Source of the DNA: Syncephalis fuscata
Taxonomy: Eukaryota; Zoopagomycota; Zoopagomycetes; Zoopagales; Piptocephalidaceae
Assembly: GCA_025786725.1 (NCBI GenBank)
Contig: JAHLTZ010000053.1
Coordinates: 1-64,000 of the forward strand
Direction of reading: 5' to 3'
DNA length: 64,000 bases
In this document: one piece after another, positions 25,409 through 41,339 of the stretch
Position numbering within the stretch: the stretch's first letter is position 1
Layout: every line of letters starts with the position of its first letter
The notes under the pieces: model-generated
The model's database searches: none
Seen by the model: only the letters and a program-made list of their open reading frames with translations
Told to the model about the DNA's origin: nothing
Program-made: the position numbers and the translations under genes

Positions 25409-27337
25409 TTATTTTCTAGAATTAGCGTGACGAGTGTAGCGCGGATAAGTGTGACGATACATAAGACGCCATACTTCCCAGCGTGCCTCCTCGAACATGT
25501 TTGGACTCCAGTTGTTTTCACGTACACGCTCATCAATTGCATTTCGCATTCGGTGGGGTATATTGACTTCCAGTGGGGCACCATTTTGAAGAAAAGCCTC
25601 GTAAATCTTGCTCAGTTCCTCGCGTGTTTGGGAAGAGCAATGACGTCGTGTATGATGAGTACCTTCCATAACACTACGACAACGGTCGTAAAAAAGCGGA
25701 TTTTCTACACTAAATTCACTCACTGCAAATCCACAAAACTATATTATTGTGCCAAATTGTTAATGACTATTGATTATATAATGTCCCATTTACCTTTTCA
25801 AAGTCATTGGGACGATGAAGAATATCCATAAACCCGTCTTCAGATGTTGGGTCTCTTAAAAGATAGGTAAATGTCCAAACAACAGCCGTGGGTGAGATGA
25901 CCGTCAGAAGGTGACCAGCCACCAAATAGAAGGCAAGCCAGTTGCCTAATGGCTGTATTGCCTCAACATGTTTTCGAATTAGTGGTGACGTAGACATTAC
26001 TAATTGGAATAGCGATAGAAAAGCACCGACTACCACAGTGGCACAAAGCTCAACGAACAAGCCATACGTGTCGGCTGAACGATAATAAATCTAGTATAAA
26101 TTTATATTTGTTTAACTTAAATGTAGCAGCGTATCTGTTTTACTTACTGTTAGCATGATTGGCAAAGCACAAAGACTATAAAGAATTGCAAAAATATGCA
26201 TTGGATAGAATTCGGGACCAAAGCGGCAATCGGCGCTATCGCTCAATCCAGTCTTCATTCGATCGCTAACTCCATAAGCAATGCCCGTCGACACAATAAA
26301 TATGATGGTTAAAACAAAGATTACCATGAAAATCCATTTGGTTGATACCCATACACGATGACGGTAGCAGAATTCACGTTCAAGTACTTCGAATACGCCA
26401 CCAATATTGCTATTTCGGTTGTCACCCTTACTAATACTCTCTAAAATGTGGGACGCATCCTTAGGCTCTGCAAAGTAGGAATGGGCGCGAGATGGAGGCA
26501 AGGTAACCGATGGACTATGGCAAAGTAAAGGACGTTCAATTCCGCTATAGGATGAGCATTCAAGCAATCCATTGTGGTAGATGGTAGAAGTCTGGCTTGG
26601 GCCATATAAAGATTTGGCAGGTGTTGATAAATAAGCGGTAGAGTCGCTTATAATACTAATGGTCTTCAATACAGGCTTCACTTCGGTCGGCGTAGGTAGA
26701 ACTATAGTGCCGTCCGCTAAAAAGGCCGGTAGCGGCGGAACAGGTGGTATTGACGAGCGCCCGCGTCGTCGTCGGTCGTTTGACACGGAAGTGCCGGTAG
26801 ACATCGTAGACCGTGATCCGGAAAAGGATCGTGAGCGGGATGAAAGACTGGCATGTGCCAACGATACATTCGAAGGACTATGCAGTAAGGATCCAAATGA
26901 TTTTCTAGAGGCTAGAGAGCGAGCAAATGTCGAAGATTTGCGCTGAACAAGCGTCAGTGCCGCCACTAATTTACTGCGCGTCGATCGATGCAAAAATATT
27001 AAACGCCCACATCTATTAGTTATCATGTTATTATTAGCTTGGCAAAGCGTGACTGTTGGCTAATTACTTGCCGACAAACTAGAATGGACCACCATAAGGG
27101 CCATAAGATACTTTCAAACCAAAGCCCCAGCCAGCAGGGTATAGCGCCATGATAAGCCTCACGAATTAAATAGAAGGTGGTCAGTATGACCGACACTATT
27201 GAACTAAACATGGTTAATGGTACTGATCGATGCTCAAGCGCCGAGTCTTGGCGTAATAAATAAAATATCCATAGTGATAGCATCACTACAAATATCCATA
27301 TACCAAGAATGGCGCTATAAAGTGCTGCATCTGCCAT
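25409..27337 (-). CDS. 7TM protein with C-terminal RGS domain (G-protein signalling regulator)
   Basis: Four exons on the minus strand, 27337-27072, 27012-26148, 26090-25794 and 25738-25409, give 585 aa. Three hydrophobic segments occupy residues ~5-88. A Ser/Arg/Pro-rich cytoplasmic loop follows (~90-310), then segments at ~315-337, 357-377, 386-408 and 425-451. The C-terminus is an RGS domain: FCGFAVSEFSVENPLFY, then EVNIPHRMRNAIDER and FEEARWEVWRLMYRHTYPRY. RGS domains accelerate GTP hydrolysis by G-alpha; 7TM-RGS fusions are known in plants (RGS1) and as a fungal receptor class. Intron 1 has a GC donor (GCAAGT at 27071-27066); the alternative GT two bases on breaks the frame. The intron 3 acceptor was chosen because it completes the RGS N-terminus in frame. 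Confidence 0.8.
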
Positions 27338-28784
27338 AATAGTTTAATAACGAATTTGTTTTGTGTGTAAAATGTATCTATAATTGCTAATTCAGCAATA
27401 ATAATAATAATGATAATGATAATAATTGAAATTAATAACAATTATAAGATACGTTAAAGGTTTAGGAGCAATTGGGTTTTTCTTGTTTAATAGGTGGGCG
27501 TTGCTTGTGCGTTATGCAACGTATACTATCGTTATTATCGATTGTAGGAACATGAAACCGTATACGGGTGTAGAGGTGAAGAAGGATACGGATAAATGAA
27601 TGGAAAGGCGAAAAGCAAAACTCGTCGATAAGTGTGTGCACAAAGTGTGTAATATATATATTAAAAGATCGCGTAGGTTGAAACTTTACGTAGCATTGTT
27701 TGAGATACACGAGCCGATGCCATCCAGCTAGACAAAATGTGATAATTAAGTTACTTGGCAGCCAATAGGGACTTGATTATTGAGCGACCAATCCTAGGAG
27801 ATGCCATTATTGCTTGAGGTGCCCTTGAACAACCGACGCGATCCTCATTAATAGGCCTTAATCGACATAGTCAAAACAAAAAAACAAAGGTGATTTTTAC
27901 GTGAGACCGAGTACAAGTTTGTACATCATCTATATCCACCGCTTTATTAGGACTATCTTCATTTGAATAACTTGTTTACACATGCACGCAAGCAGATGTC
28001 AATCTATTTATTGAATACAACTTTTCGGCACAGCCTTGCTAGTCTATTTATTAATTTGCGTAAATTTTTTTATCATTCAAACCATTCTGTAACTCATTAT
28101 CCGTATCACAACCACGGAACAAGTTTCGGTGGCACATTAAATAAATTCACGTGTTGTTAAATGTAATGCAGCACATCTCGATACGTGAAGTAACAGTGCT
28201 ACAACTGCATCACTATACTCAAGCTCCTTATTAGCATAAAACTTGCCATTACTCCTAGTATTATTTGAATCAGTAACACTGATATCACTGTTATGGTTAT
28301 TATGACAATGACAATGACAATGGCTATGACTATGACTATAACTATGACTATTGTTAATAGTTCGCCTTTATTAATACCAAGGTTTGACTACATTAATTAC
28401 CTTATATGAATATTCATAGGCCATAGTCTAAAGCCATATGTATTTAAATGGCAATAGATGATAATAAATACTTGCCAATAGATTTAATCGCGTGTGTATG
28501 ATGATCTTATCAAGAAATACCATTATTCACTTCCTCCCCTCGCTCTCTCTCTCTTCTCTCACACTCCTTTATTTGCTTCCCTGCATTGATATCTATATCA
28601 AAAGAGGAAACTCAGTATTGCCTTCAGTTTAATAACAAGGCGTCTAACAAGTAATGTTCCCCTTGAACTATCGTATTCTCCACAAGACTCTTCGTGCGTC
28701 CGTTACCACTATCAACGGTACACATTGCTCGCGCCTTCTAACTTCACCTCACTTTGTTCGTACACCAGTTTCACCACCCGTACT
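27338..28784. promoter_or_regulatory. divergent intergenic region, 7TM-RGS / alanine aminotransferase
   Basis: No gene is supported in these ~1.4 kb. There are TAA/TGA-type microsatellite stretches near 27405-27435 and 28295-28350 and a CT-rich leader from about 28530. An ATG at 28654 opens an Arg-rich frame that does not join the aminotransferase frame (see findings). Confidence 0.4.
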
Positions 28785-30968
<2,184 letters not shown>

Positions 30969-31139
30969 ACGACGCGATTGAAAAGAAGAAAGAATAGTTA
31001 TAACCGCCAATCAACTACCATGAATTGCGCTAATAAATGCCATTAAATAATGGTTTTAAACAAAAAGTTTTATATTGCTATATTTGTTTATTTTTTGTTA
31101 ATTATAATGTGATGCGGTGTTAAATGATTACATTGACAG
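30969..31139. other. 3' flank of the aminotransferase gene
   Basis: AT-rich sequence with possible polyadenylation signals (AATAAA-like near 31030); no gene. Confidence 0.35.
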
Positions 31140-31865
31140 CATCCATCTGTTGAACATGATGATGGGTGGTGAATGACATTAATCATTGAAATACTTATCG
31201 TTATAGATTCATTATTAGTATGCATATATCCACCATTTACTTATATCATTCTTCCTACTACATTCTATGCTATACTAGACACATTCTATTGTTTATGTGT
31301 TCCAATGCATTTCACTCAGTCACTCATCACGTTATATGATTATAACCTCAACGCAGCTTATCGCACACTTTTTTTTGTATATTTATCCTATTGTATATTA
31401 TTTTATTATAATACAACCACGTTCTATCCAGGGCTGTTGTCGCTTTAACTCTAGCTGCATTGACTATGAAATTCGGCTCATTATTAGCTCAATAAGTCGG
31501 AATGAGCTGAAATTTACTAATAGTAAATCTAGACGCAAACGAACAACGGTTTGCATAGAGCGTGGCTAGCTGAGCATAAATTGGCATAAATTAGAATAAA
31601 TATACAACGGAAATTGTATGATAAGTGATGTTAAAGTTATAGTGCATATAGCGTAATGACAAGAATGAGCAAAGTTTATTGAAGTATATGAACAATAGAA
31701 TGTGTCTAACATATTATAGAATAATATATAGTAGTATGGAATAGAATGGAAATAATAAGTAAATGGTGGATATATGCATGCTAGATAATAATCTATAACG
31801 ATAAGTATTTTGATCGCTAATAAAAACTCACCACTTGGCCCCATCTTCAATAGATTAAATGTGTA
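31140..31865. repeat. imperfect inverted repeat (hairpin element), arms ~270-300 bp
   Basis: The left arm (about 31145-31440) and the reverse complement of the right arm (about 31570-31860) share long blocks in the same order: GATGGG(T/G)..., ACTTATCGTTATAGATT, TGCATATATCCACCATTTAC, TAGACACATTCTATTGTT. The arms are separated by ~130 bp. Related single fragments occur at about 320-430 and 58370-58600. The open frames on both strands here are mirror images of one another and look non-coding. It sits between two convergent gene ends. Confidence 0.7.
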
Positions 31866-32526
31866 GTTCAGTTGCGCGAATGTTATTAAAAATAGTCATT
31901 TGACCCCCAAATCACACTACATGTAATAAATTGTTGATTGGTAGTTATTTTGCCACCCACCCCATATTCAATAAAACAAACATTTAATTTAATTATACAA
32001 AGCTATCAGCTATAATCATTTGGCAATATAGTCGTTACTGTATTTTATTTTTGTTTTAATGAGATTGATAAAAATAAATCTCACCCAATTACTACGACAG
32101 AAGGAAAATTCGGATATCAATAGATAGATAGCGAGAGAGTGAGAGCGGGGGAGAGAAAGGAAGAGAGAGAGAGAGTAAAGAACAGTTCAATCATAGAATG
32201 AAAACAAAACGTGACCTTTTTAGTAATGGTCGTAGTAATAGTCGTTGAAGTAGTAGCAAATGCGTATATACTTTTTCTTTTAGTTAAAAGTATCACGTTT
32301 GTTAAAGCAAACATTTATATCCAAAAATGGAAATGGGTCGTGATATATCCAATTGAAGAAATAAAAGTAAACGTGCAATGGCAAAAGTGTTATTGGTCAG
32401 CATACTATATACCATATACCATACATAAATAAATAAGAATAAATATCTATATGTATGTGTAATACACAACAATAAGTGGGCGCGCAACTGAAACGAATAG
32501 AACACAAAAACATATAAACGCTACTA
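31866..32526. other. intergenic, convergent gene ends
   Basis: AT-rich, with a (GA)n-rich stretch at about 32130-32175. Nothing coding is recognised. Confidence 0.35.
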
Positions 32527-35500
32527 CTAATTTGAGGATTCAAATACAGAGCGGAATGCGTCAAGTTCTTTTGATTCAGATGATGAGCGCTCCGCTTCAT
32601 GCGACAACGATCGAATAGTATCGGTAGTTTGACGCAAGAACCAGAAAGCACCTTCAGTATTTGAATCACTCGTTGTGTTGATGGCCATTGGTTGGAATAG
32701 CATTTCTTCATCTTGGCCACTAATATCAAGCCATTGTGCAAGACGGGTGCGTTCAGGTGCAGCCAATCCATGCTTAATAATACCTGCCAGACTGCGATCG
32801 ATAGCTTCACTACCCAGTACCATGCATGGACGTGGACCTGAAGTCTGCTCAAGGCGAACGGCTTCCATAATACGAATAATATAGCCGATGGCTTCGGCAG
32901 ACGCGACTTCACCTGACTCTACAAGTTGGCGTACTGTGTCAAGCAAATGAGGTGCTGGACTTTGAGTCGATGTACGACGGCGACGTGGTGGCGAAGCAGT
33001 GATCGAGTTGGCAGCCGCCGATAATAGCGATGACGATGGCATGGTAGTCGATAGAAGTGTATTTGCTTCAGCAGGATGTTCAACGACCGGTGGTGGAATA
33101 AGTATCGGATGTGAGTTAGATGCTACACGACGATGACTAGTTGGTCGTGATGGTGAGGAAGAACGAGAGTTGATTGGCGATCCGGATAAAGAGTTACTGC
33201 CGCCAAGCATGTCGTTGTCAGATGTTGGAAAATGACCCACAGATGCATCCAATGCACGCGACTCAAACTTGGCCAGCCAGTGAATGAGTACACGGCGTCG
33301 TGTGGTGGCAGGATCATTGGGTTCGCTGCATTGAGCGAGTACTTTAGCTGATGGGCGAGGTGGATTAAACGAGCTGCGACGACGACCACGCGTGCCACTG
33401 CCAGCACTGCCATTACGGCCTAGACTGCCAGTAACAATACCAGCAATTGACGCGTCAGGTAAGCTCGATGTGGACAGCGGAATGGCATTCATAATAGGCT
33501 GAGGCATTAAGGGTAGTGCTTGTTCAACAGGGCTTGATGGAGCCGTCAGTGTTAACAACTCAGTCTTTTGTTCAACTTCAACCGCATCGCTTGGTGTTGC
33601 TGAGCTGTTTTCGGCTAATTCGAGAATTGGTGGCTCCAAACGCAAAACATCAGGCAACGAATTAGGACGTGATGGCTTAATGCGTGGTGAACTTTCACGG
33701 CTGTTATCACCACCCGATAGCTCGCCACTCATAGCAACATTACGCATTGGACCAAAGAACAGTCCACGGCGTTGTGTCATACGCAAAGCTGCGCTAGCAT
33801 CGGGTGTGTTAGCATTGCGGAATTCAACAGAAGCACCGACTTTAAGATCTGGCCATGCTACGGGAATAATATCTTCATCAGAAGAAAACCACTTACGGCC
33901 TGGCCAGATGCACCGGGTAGCAATGATGTTGTCGCTGTAATAGGCGTAGGTGCAACAATATCCGGCACATTGCTACGAGCCAACAAATGACGAGTTGCAG
34001 GCGCATCGACTGTTTGTCTAAACTTGCGTTCAATGGTTGGATATGCGTCGCAAAGTCGTTCCCAAAGTCGAGCACGTTTATCGCGTATACAGCGCTGAGC
34101 TAGCCAGCACCAAGCTGATTGTACACCCTCTTTAAAGCCAATATCATTACATACACCAAGCACACCAATAGCACGTTCTAGATCGCTATTAAGTTCACGA
34201 GCAAACTGTTTCGTATACATCAGCTTAATTGTCAAATGAAATGCATTCATTTGGACTTTAGATGCGTGAGCTGGCAAACGAATAAGCAAATCTACTGGAT
34301 TACCTGGACCTGGCGCAGGTGCCGATCCATCCATATCGTCAAGATTTGTAAGACGATCGCGGAAGAAACGTGCTTGCAATAGAACAATTGAATGCAAATG
34401 AAGCACTGTTGGCAATGAACAATTGGCCGCCAATGCACCTTCATCTTCAAATCGTAATCGAACATCACTATACATAAGCGGATTATGCCAAAGTAATTCA
34501 CCAACTGATGGATAATGCTCAACAGAACGGGCCGTTGATTTGGTGTTACCTTCATTATCGATCAATGCCATACCTGTAGCACTGTTATCATTATCGTTTT
34601 CATCACCACTAGAATTGCCAGTTTGACTAGACATAATATGCGATGGTAGTGATTTTACAACGTTGTCATTTGGAGATGCTTGTGAAACAACAATACGAGT
34701 AATTGTGTTAGCACGGCCACGACGGGTAGGTTTTGAAGCAGCTGGTTCAGTGTCTGTTGGTTCTAATACAGTGGCGGCACGTAGTGGACTAGATGCAAGT
34801 GGCGAAAAAGGCGCAGCAGCAGCAGCCAATAAGTTATTTTCATTGGCGCGCTTTGTATCAATCGATAGCTTAATGTCTTTAGGTGAACTAATCGACATAG
34901 GACGAGAGCCATAGGTGTTGGCACGTTGTCGAATGCGTCTAGCGCCGTTATTAGCTGATGGTATCGAAAGTGGCGTTGGCAATGGCGCTGGTGTTGTTTG
35001 CATCGATTCAGATGCTAATTCGTTAACACGGCCACGAATACTCGATACATCTGCCAATGGCATTTGTGGCACATCAGGGAATGGCTCGGTACTAGATGTT
35101 GATAGAAACGATTCAACGCTTGCTGGCAATGTAGTTGGCATTTTTTCCGTGGATGTATGCATCAATGAAGGTGGTGAAATGCGTATATGGACTGGTGTAG
35201 GTGTATCAGGCGTTTTTGGTGTTGGTACGCTGCATTCACTGTCGGATGTGTACATAGAACTGGTGGCAGATGATGTCGAGGGAGCATGGCTCTGTATATC
35301 TTTAGTGGCGCTAATTTTGGATGCTGACGGATCGACCATCGTTGTTGTGGTGGTGGTAATGGCTTTGTTCGTTGCAGACGATGTAATGGTACGTGTTGTC
35401 GTGCAAGTCGATGTTGTGGCAGTCTCACCAGCACCAATGCTTGTTTTAGCAAGTCGTATAACTTTTGCTTCATCACAAGCAGTTACTGGATCGGTGGGAA

Positions 35501-35932
35501 TGGTTGTGGTAGTAGTCGTAGTCATAGTAGTCGTAGTCGTAACGGTTATAGTTTCCAAAGGACTGGCCGAGGTGCCAGGCGTGAAGCACCAGTATCAATA
35601 CCAGGTGCAATTACGGCAGCAGCATCGCTATCGGCTACTTCTGGTAAAGATACTGGTCTAGCAGGTGTGGTCTGTGCAGAGAAGCCGGCCGTCGAATAGC
35701 TGGCTGCTCTGTGACGTCTACGGCGAGGAGAAGACGGTGTTGGGCCTGCCGTAGCGCTGCTGGGGGACAGGACTGCAAGACTTCCCACCGGTGAAGGTGG
35801 TGGTGGTGGTGACATGAGAGGTGAATACGGCGTCAGAAACGTTGCGGCAAGTGATAAAGAACGGAGAACACGGGACCTACGCGTAGCAATAGAAGCAGTT
35901 GAACGAGAGGAAGCGGTGCGTTTATCGTTCAT
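32527..35932 (-). CDS. large BTB/POZ-domain protein (two frame breaks)
   Basis: The gene is read on the minus strand from ATG 35932 to the stop at 32527. It appears intronless: three long frames cover the whole span if one base is restored near 35582-35590 and another near 33896-33908, giving about 1135 aa. The N-terminal third is Pro/Ser-rich, then Thr-rich (poly-Thr around 35490-35550). The centre holds a BTB/POZ fold: YPSVGELLWHNPLMYSDVRL, LHSIVLLQARFFRDRL, then AFHLTIKLMYT and GVCNDIGF. The C-terminal ~420 residues are Ser/Pro-rich with a helical segment (DTVRQLVESGEVASAEA). BTB domains mediate dimerisation or Cullin-3 adaptor binding; the role of this protein is unknown. Both breaks require the same -1 step. 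Confidence 0.7.
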
Positions 35933-38900
35933 ACACCGGCTCAGAAGCGAGATTGACAAAAAAGAACAACGGAAGGCGTAGAACAAAGAGAACAGTCGTT
36001 ATTTTGAAAGATCGAAGTGTCACTGTCGCGGAAATCGTAAACGCGTCAGTAGGAAACGACTTGCTGTGGCAAGCCGTAGTGAGAAAGGATGAACAAAAGG
36101 AAAAAGGTGTAGAGAGGCCTGGAAAAAGCGGCCGGACAAGTGTTTTAGCCTTTGTTCAGTCACGGAAAAGAATAATATAGTAGTTAGTAAAACTCGTTTC
36201 ACACCAATAGCTTTCGTAAAATGGGAAAAAACAGTAGGATAGGCGCTCGGCTAAAGAATAAATGTAGAATATGCTATCTGCGATACGCTTGCGCTTTTCA
36301 AAAGACTGCTGCGTCAATGTTTAGTATTGGTAGGGTGATAGTTGGTTGGTTGATTGGGTGGTAGTATAGTGAGGATATAGATAGCAATATGAAAGCAGAG
36401 AATGGTCAAGGAATGTTAAAACGTAAAGAACCACATACACTTGCATGCGCATAGGATGAAAGTATGAAATAAAAGTACGACTAATAACGTAAGTCGGGAA
36501 AGTGCTAACAACGAAGTGGAATCTTTAAACGTGTAACGGCGATGCTTTGTGCTAAAATATGAAGTTGAAACGACGGAGAGGAATGAAAAAGAAGATTGCA
36601 AGCCAAGCAAAAGATCCAAGCTTACGCTGACCATCACAAGGCTGCCAATAAACGCAAAGCAATATAAAGGAGTAGTGAGTGAGTGAAGAGTGAGTGAAGA
36701 GTGAGTGCCGTAAGATGGGCAGAATGGATAAGGGGAAAAGGCCAAACTTGTTATTTGGTTAATAATAAATGGCCATTACAGGATTGAATGATAAAACGGA
36801 GACTCAACGTGCGGAATAGAAACGCAGTGTCAGTTCATCAAGCATGACAATTAGAAACAAAACCGCAACTAATTCAGGCCAATTCAAACTACGGCCTTAA
36901 ACAGTCGCCAATTAATAAAAGTAGCAAATACTTTACCAACTAAAGATAGCATTCTACATATACAGATGCGGCCTTGCCCCTTGACCACAATAGCATGAAA
37001 TGGGTGACTTCACTTACCGGCAATTGCTCCTTTGGATCTCTGGTAAAACGTCGTACTGGCTATAGCCGTGGTAGACGTGAAACAGGGCAGATGGATATAG
37101 AATTGTGTGGTGTGCGTGTGTGTATAGACTCAAGGCAGGTGTACGCAGTTTGCAATGGTGGTAGCTGTGTACAATGGCTAGAGGTCAAGGTCTGTATAGA
37201 AGTGCAAAGACGTGTCACTAAGTAAAGAAATCAAAAGCAAATGGTATAATAACAATCAATGTAGCAATAATAATTAAGTTATCGCTATGGCTATCGATGT
37301 TATGGTTATTTTCGTCGTCGTTGTCGTGGTAGTAGTTGTAGTAGTTGTAGTAGTAGAGATAGTATAATACTGGCGGTAGTAGTAGTGGTGGTAATAAGAC
37401 TAGTGCTTGCTTGTACGCTATTACTAATACGTAAATAACCGTTGTAGCCTTAGAAGAGAAGAAAAAAAAATAGGAAGCAGAAAGTTGAAGCGGCGAAAGA
37501 TAGTTTGGCAATAACGTATCGATAGATACGAAATACGTATACAAGAACGCAAGAGAGCGTAAGTTAGTGGGGGAAAGGGGGAAAGAAGATTAACTAGTCG
37601 GAATAGTAAACGTAGAGATAAACTTGGCAATAACAAGCAAATGATTTAGTAGAATAAGCGTTAGCAGCGTTGAAGGAAAAGTCCTAGAAACGATCAGGAA
37701 GATGCTACTACTCTTACTACTATTATTACTACTATTACTGCTACTGCTGGGAAAGAAAGGTGAGCAACGATACGCATGCAGTAAAGGACGGCTAATTAAA
37801 GCGCATGGACACGCAAGCGCTAAGCGTGGGCGTGTTTGGATTGGCAATAAAGATGAGAGAGAGAGTGTGTGTGTGTGTGTGTGTGGAATGAAATGAAAGA
37901 TCGCGTGGAGGCCGCGTGCGTGATGTGCCTAGCTTGCTTTCCGTTGGCTACCAATTGCCAAGGCCACTCTGAACCAAAATGTGCCAAAAACGGAGACTGA
38001 TAAATGCAAAGCGAACTAAATGGATGTTGATGTTGATGTGATGAACGTAAGAAATCGTAACAGAGTGTGCGTGTGTTTGCGTGAATGAAATAATAACAAC
38101 AATGGAAAAGCGAAACAAATGATAGATTAAGGCAATCATGTTACTTAAAATACTAGAATGCTCCGAACCAATAGTGCCCTACAAACTGGCCTGTTTCATC
38201 CCAGTGCTAGGATGAATCCACATGAGCCTGATGCTGTGTACGCCTAGCCTTCCTGGGAGTAGTACTACATTGTAGAGTAATGGCGACTGCATTGATAATG
38301 ACCATTATGCTAAGCATAACACACACACAACGCCATTGCGGCAATAAAGCCTCATTTCTGTCCTATCTGTCGTCATCGATTTTAGTACTTTTTTATTGTC
38401 GTGGAGAGTAGGTTATTGTGACTCGATGCCGTGCAATACAATGCCTGTTTGCCGAACCGAAACGTCAACCAATTGTTCTATTTAACACGTGTAATCTGTT
38501 TTTCCTTATTATAATAACTGTAAATAAGTAAATAGTTGTGTAAAACAGGCACCATCAACTAAAAAAACTATATCACGTGCCATGTATCACCGCGTGTTAA
38601 TACAGCATTATTTATTTATTTTTCACTAATTATTAAACGATTAGTTGTATAGTAGGTGCAGAATGTAAGTACAATAATCACGCTGTTATTATTATCACGA
38701 GTAGCATTAAAGTGCCATTGATATATCTGCACCATCATCATCATCATCATCATCACAAGTATTCCTATCACCATCTATAACATTGGGATCAACATCTGTA
38801 ACTGATCACATGTTTTAATTCGCCTTTACAGTTATTTCCCATTGATTCTGTATTTACCGAAATCAACGCTAACAATGAACGGAAATCTACTGCAAAATAA

Positions 38901-39542
38901 AAGGCATGAAATTGGTAAAAATAGACATTAGATTAGGATGTGTTCCACTGCGTATTGTGTACGTCCTTCAAATAAGGCGTAACTCTCGAACGTTTCGCAA
39001 TATCACCTGACCCTTCAAAGATCAGCATTAGTTTATTAAGATTTCTACTGGCTTAAGATTCTGTAGCACTTGCCGCTACTACTCGTGCCCCATTTAACTG
39101 TGGTCATGCATTAAGGCGGCAGCTGATCCATCAATGATGCTACAATGGAATGACCGAATCTATGCCCTTGGCCAAGAAATAGCGGATAAAACTTGACTAT
39201 CATCTATAATAAAATGATTATCATTCTTTGTTACAAAATATGCATAAAAATAGAAATACTGACGTATTCGTCATGGCAATAAGGTGCATTTGCATGCGAA
39301 TAAAATAATAGAAGTATTAATAACTATGGCTATTATTAGTTAATAGATATATAAATAACACATGCTAAATAAATCAGTATTTACTATTATAGATCTAATG
39401 CTAAAATAATACAACCATAATAATAATAGTTATAAAATATAAATAGAATCAAAAATAATATAAACTACAATTAATGCAATTATTATTATTAAATGTTTAT
39501 GTAAAGGTAAATATAAAAGCAAAGTGAGTAAAAATGGCTGAA
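35933..39542. other. long gene-poor region upstream of the BTB gene
   Basis: About 3.6 kb with no supported gene. The first ~1.9 kb is purine-rich on the plus strand (pyrimidine-rich on the BTB sense strand), as expected of a long leader/promoter. Microsatellites: (TAC/TAG)n near 37330-37395 and 37700-37745, (GA)(GT)n near 37855-37885, (CAT)n near 38728-38755. Confidence 0.45.
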
Positions 39543-40288
39543 TTTTACTTTGTGCTCTCTATTTGAGTTTACAAAATAAATTCATTTCAATCGAAGTCAT
39601 GTCGTTGTTATAGCAACATAGTTATATAAATTTCTAATAAAAACTGTAACATATTATTTGATTTCTTTGAAATGTTTGAGGCCGATTATTATTGTTGCTG
39701 GCTATGTGTAGAAAATTGATTGGATATTAATAAAAGTCATATAATTGATTTTATATCATTTCATAGTTGTTATTGTTGTTACTATGTACAGTGTGGTTTA
39801 TTGCGTCTAAATGGTCTCTTCTATTTTCCAATCTTCTACTGTCGCATTTGGGGAGATTTGCAATGTGAGATACTCGTCTATGGTGACAAAAAGGTAGGAC
39901 GACTAGCGTTTCTAATGTTCACTACTCTCTTGAACATCCTTGGTATCAACTTGGTAGGCGCAGATTATTTGCCAATCATTGATGAAGCAAATCGACCTCC
40001 ACCATATGCAATAATTATAGGTTGAGTGTCTTTATTAGAAAGATATTGTGGTGACAGTTGTAACCAGAATATACGGCATGCCGTTGAGGTTACTTGAACA
40101 GATGTTGATGTAAATAAGAGAAATAAATACTAGTGATTGAATATGTTATTTATTGATGTTTATATATACATGCTATTTATATTGTTATATTAACATTATC
40201 ACATAATATATTACTGAGTAAAACAATAGGATAGCAATAGGAAAAGGAAATGAAATAAGTAAATAAAAATGTGAGAGTCAAAGTAAAA
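39543..40288 (-). mobile_element. Fanzor-like TIR element, copy 1 (non-autonomous)
   Basis: The 746-bp element starts TTTTACTTTGTGCTCTC and ends GAGAGTCAAAGTAAAA, i.e. imperfect terminal inverted repeats. On the minus strand it keeps decayed Fanzor-type C-terminal pieces in the expected order: an IIIAYGGGRFASS-like block, SAPTKLIP, an IDEYLT-like remnant before the zinc ribbon, CDSRRLENRRDH, and a final RPQTFQRN. Stops and frame changes interrupt them, and the WNxDxxAS segment is deleted. The 101-codon plus-strand frame here is antisense to this. It is about 97% identical to the copy at 46278-47050 over ~640 bp. Confidence 0.65.
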
Positions 40289-41339
40289 TGATTTGATCAT
40301 ATAAATATTACGCGCTCAATTCAATATTTTGTTTTATTTTAATATATAGCTATACAACTTTTATTAATGCTCAATAAATAAAATAATCTGTTTTTCTATT
40401 ATTGCAATAATGTATAATATAAGCTGCTTACTCTAATAACTAGTTAGATTAAGCCTTATAATAGTTGGCTTAGTTGGTGGTCGTGTACATGTAAGTATTT
40501 AAGAAGTTATAATGTGATTGGGAATATTTATCCATACAAACAACTAGAATTATGAATTATAGTGACAATGTCAAGTTATTTAACTACTAAACTTAATTCA
40601 ATTTTATTTACATCTCTCTGTTTTCTGTGCGTTATCTCAGTTTAACGTTGCTGCTGTTCTAGTCGCATCAGCAACAGCCAACTTTTGCTAAGTATAGTTC
40701 AACTTAGCATAGCTATAATGTTTTGCTATAGATTAAACCAGTAAGCCTGTGAGCTTTCAATTGCTTTCCATTGGTTTCTGCTCTGACTTGTTCTTCTATA
40801 TTCTATTTTGTTTGACTTGTCAGAAGTGGTTTTAAAAATGTGGACAGCACTTAGGCCTTGGATGATTACCGGTTTATATGCAATCCATAGCCATTATGCG
40901 CTCGAAATTGCTGATATTTGGGTAGAAATTTCCATTGTGTCTAGTCTAGTGTCTGCATATGGTATTGCGTGTAGTTTAGCCGATGTAGTTTAGTTTGCAA
41001 CTGAAAACTGATAAAAATGACTTGTTGGAATGTTCCGCTGTTCAAAATACTGTGATGCATCATGCTACAAATAGTACTTATTGTATAGTCGGTTTCAGGT
41101 GGCTTGAATTAGTTTCCATCTGAATGATAGCAGTTGCACATATTTCATGATATGCCTAGATGTGATGCATTTGTGAATTCAAAACAATGATTACCCCTGT
41201 AACAACGGGCATAGTGACGAATAAAATGCATGCATGTACCAATCAGCACACTTTATAATTTAAGGAGTTATAACTGATTTATGCATGGCAGTAAGACCTG
41301 TATAAAAATACCAGTTTAATATATTAGACTTGTTTTTGC
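40289..41339. other. intergenic, AT-rich
   Basis: No gene is supported. A 61-codon frame at 40808 has no family resemblance or splice context. Confidence 0.4.

Noticed and set aside
31173-31850. Facing ~90-codon hydrophobic open frames on both strands
   Set aside because: They are mirror products of the hairpin repeat, rich in Tyr/Ile/Leu from AT-rich DNA.
34915-35661. 248-codon plus-strand open frame
   Set aside because: It is antisense to the Thr/Pro-rich part of the BTB gene; low complexity creates long opposite-strand frames.
39720-40025. 101-codon plus-strand open frame, duplicated at 46481-46786
   Set aside because: It is antisense to the decayed Fanzor-like C-terminus, and its similarity between copies is explained by the duplicated element.
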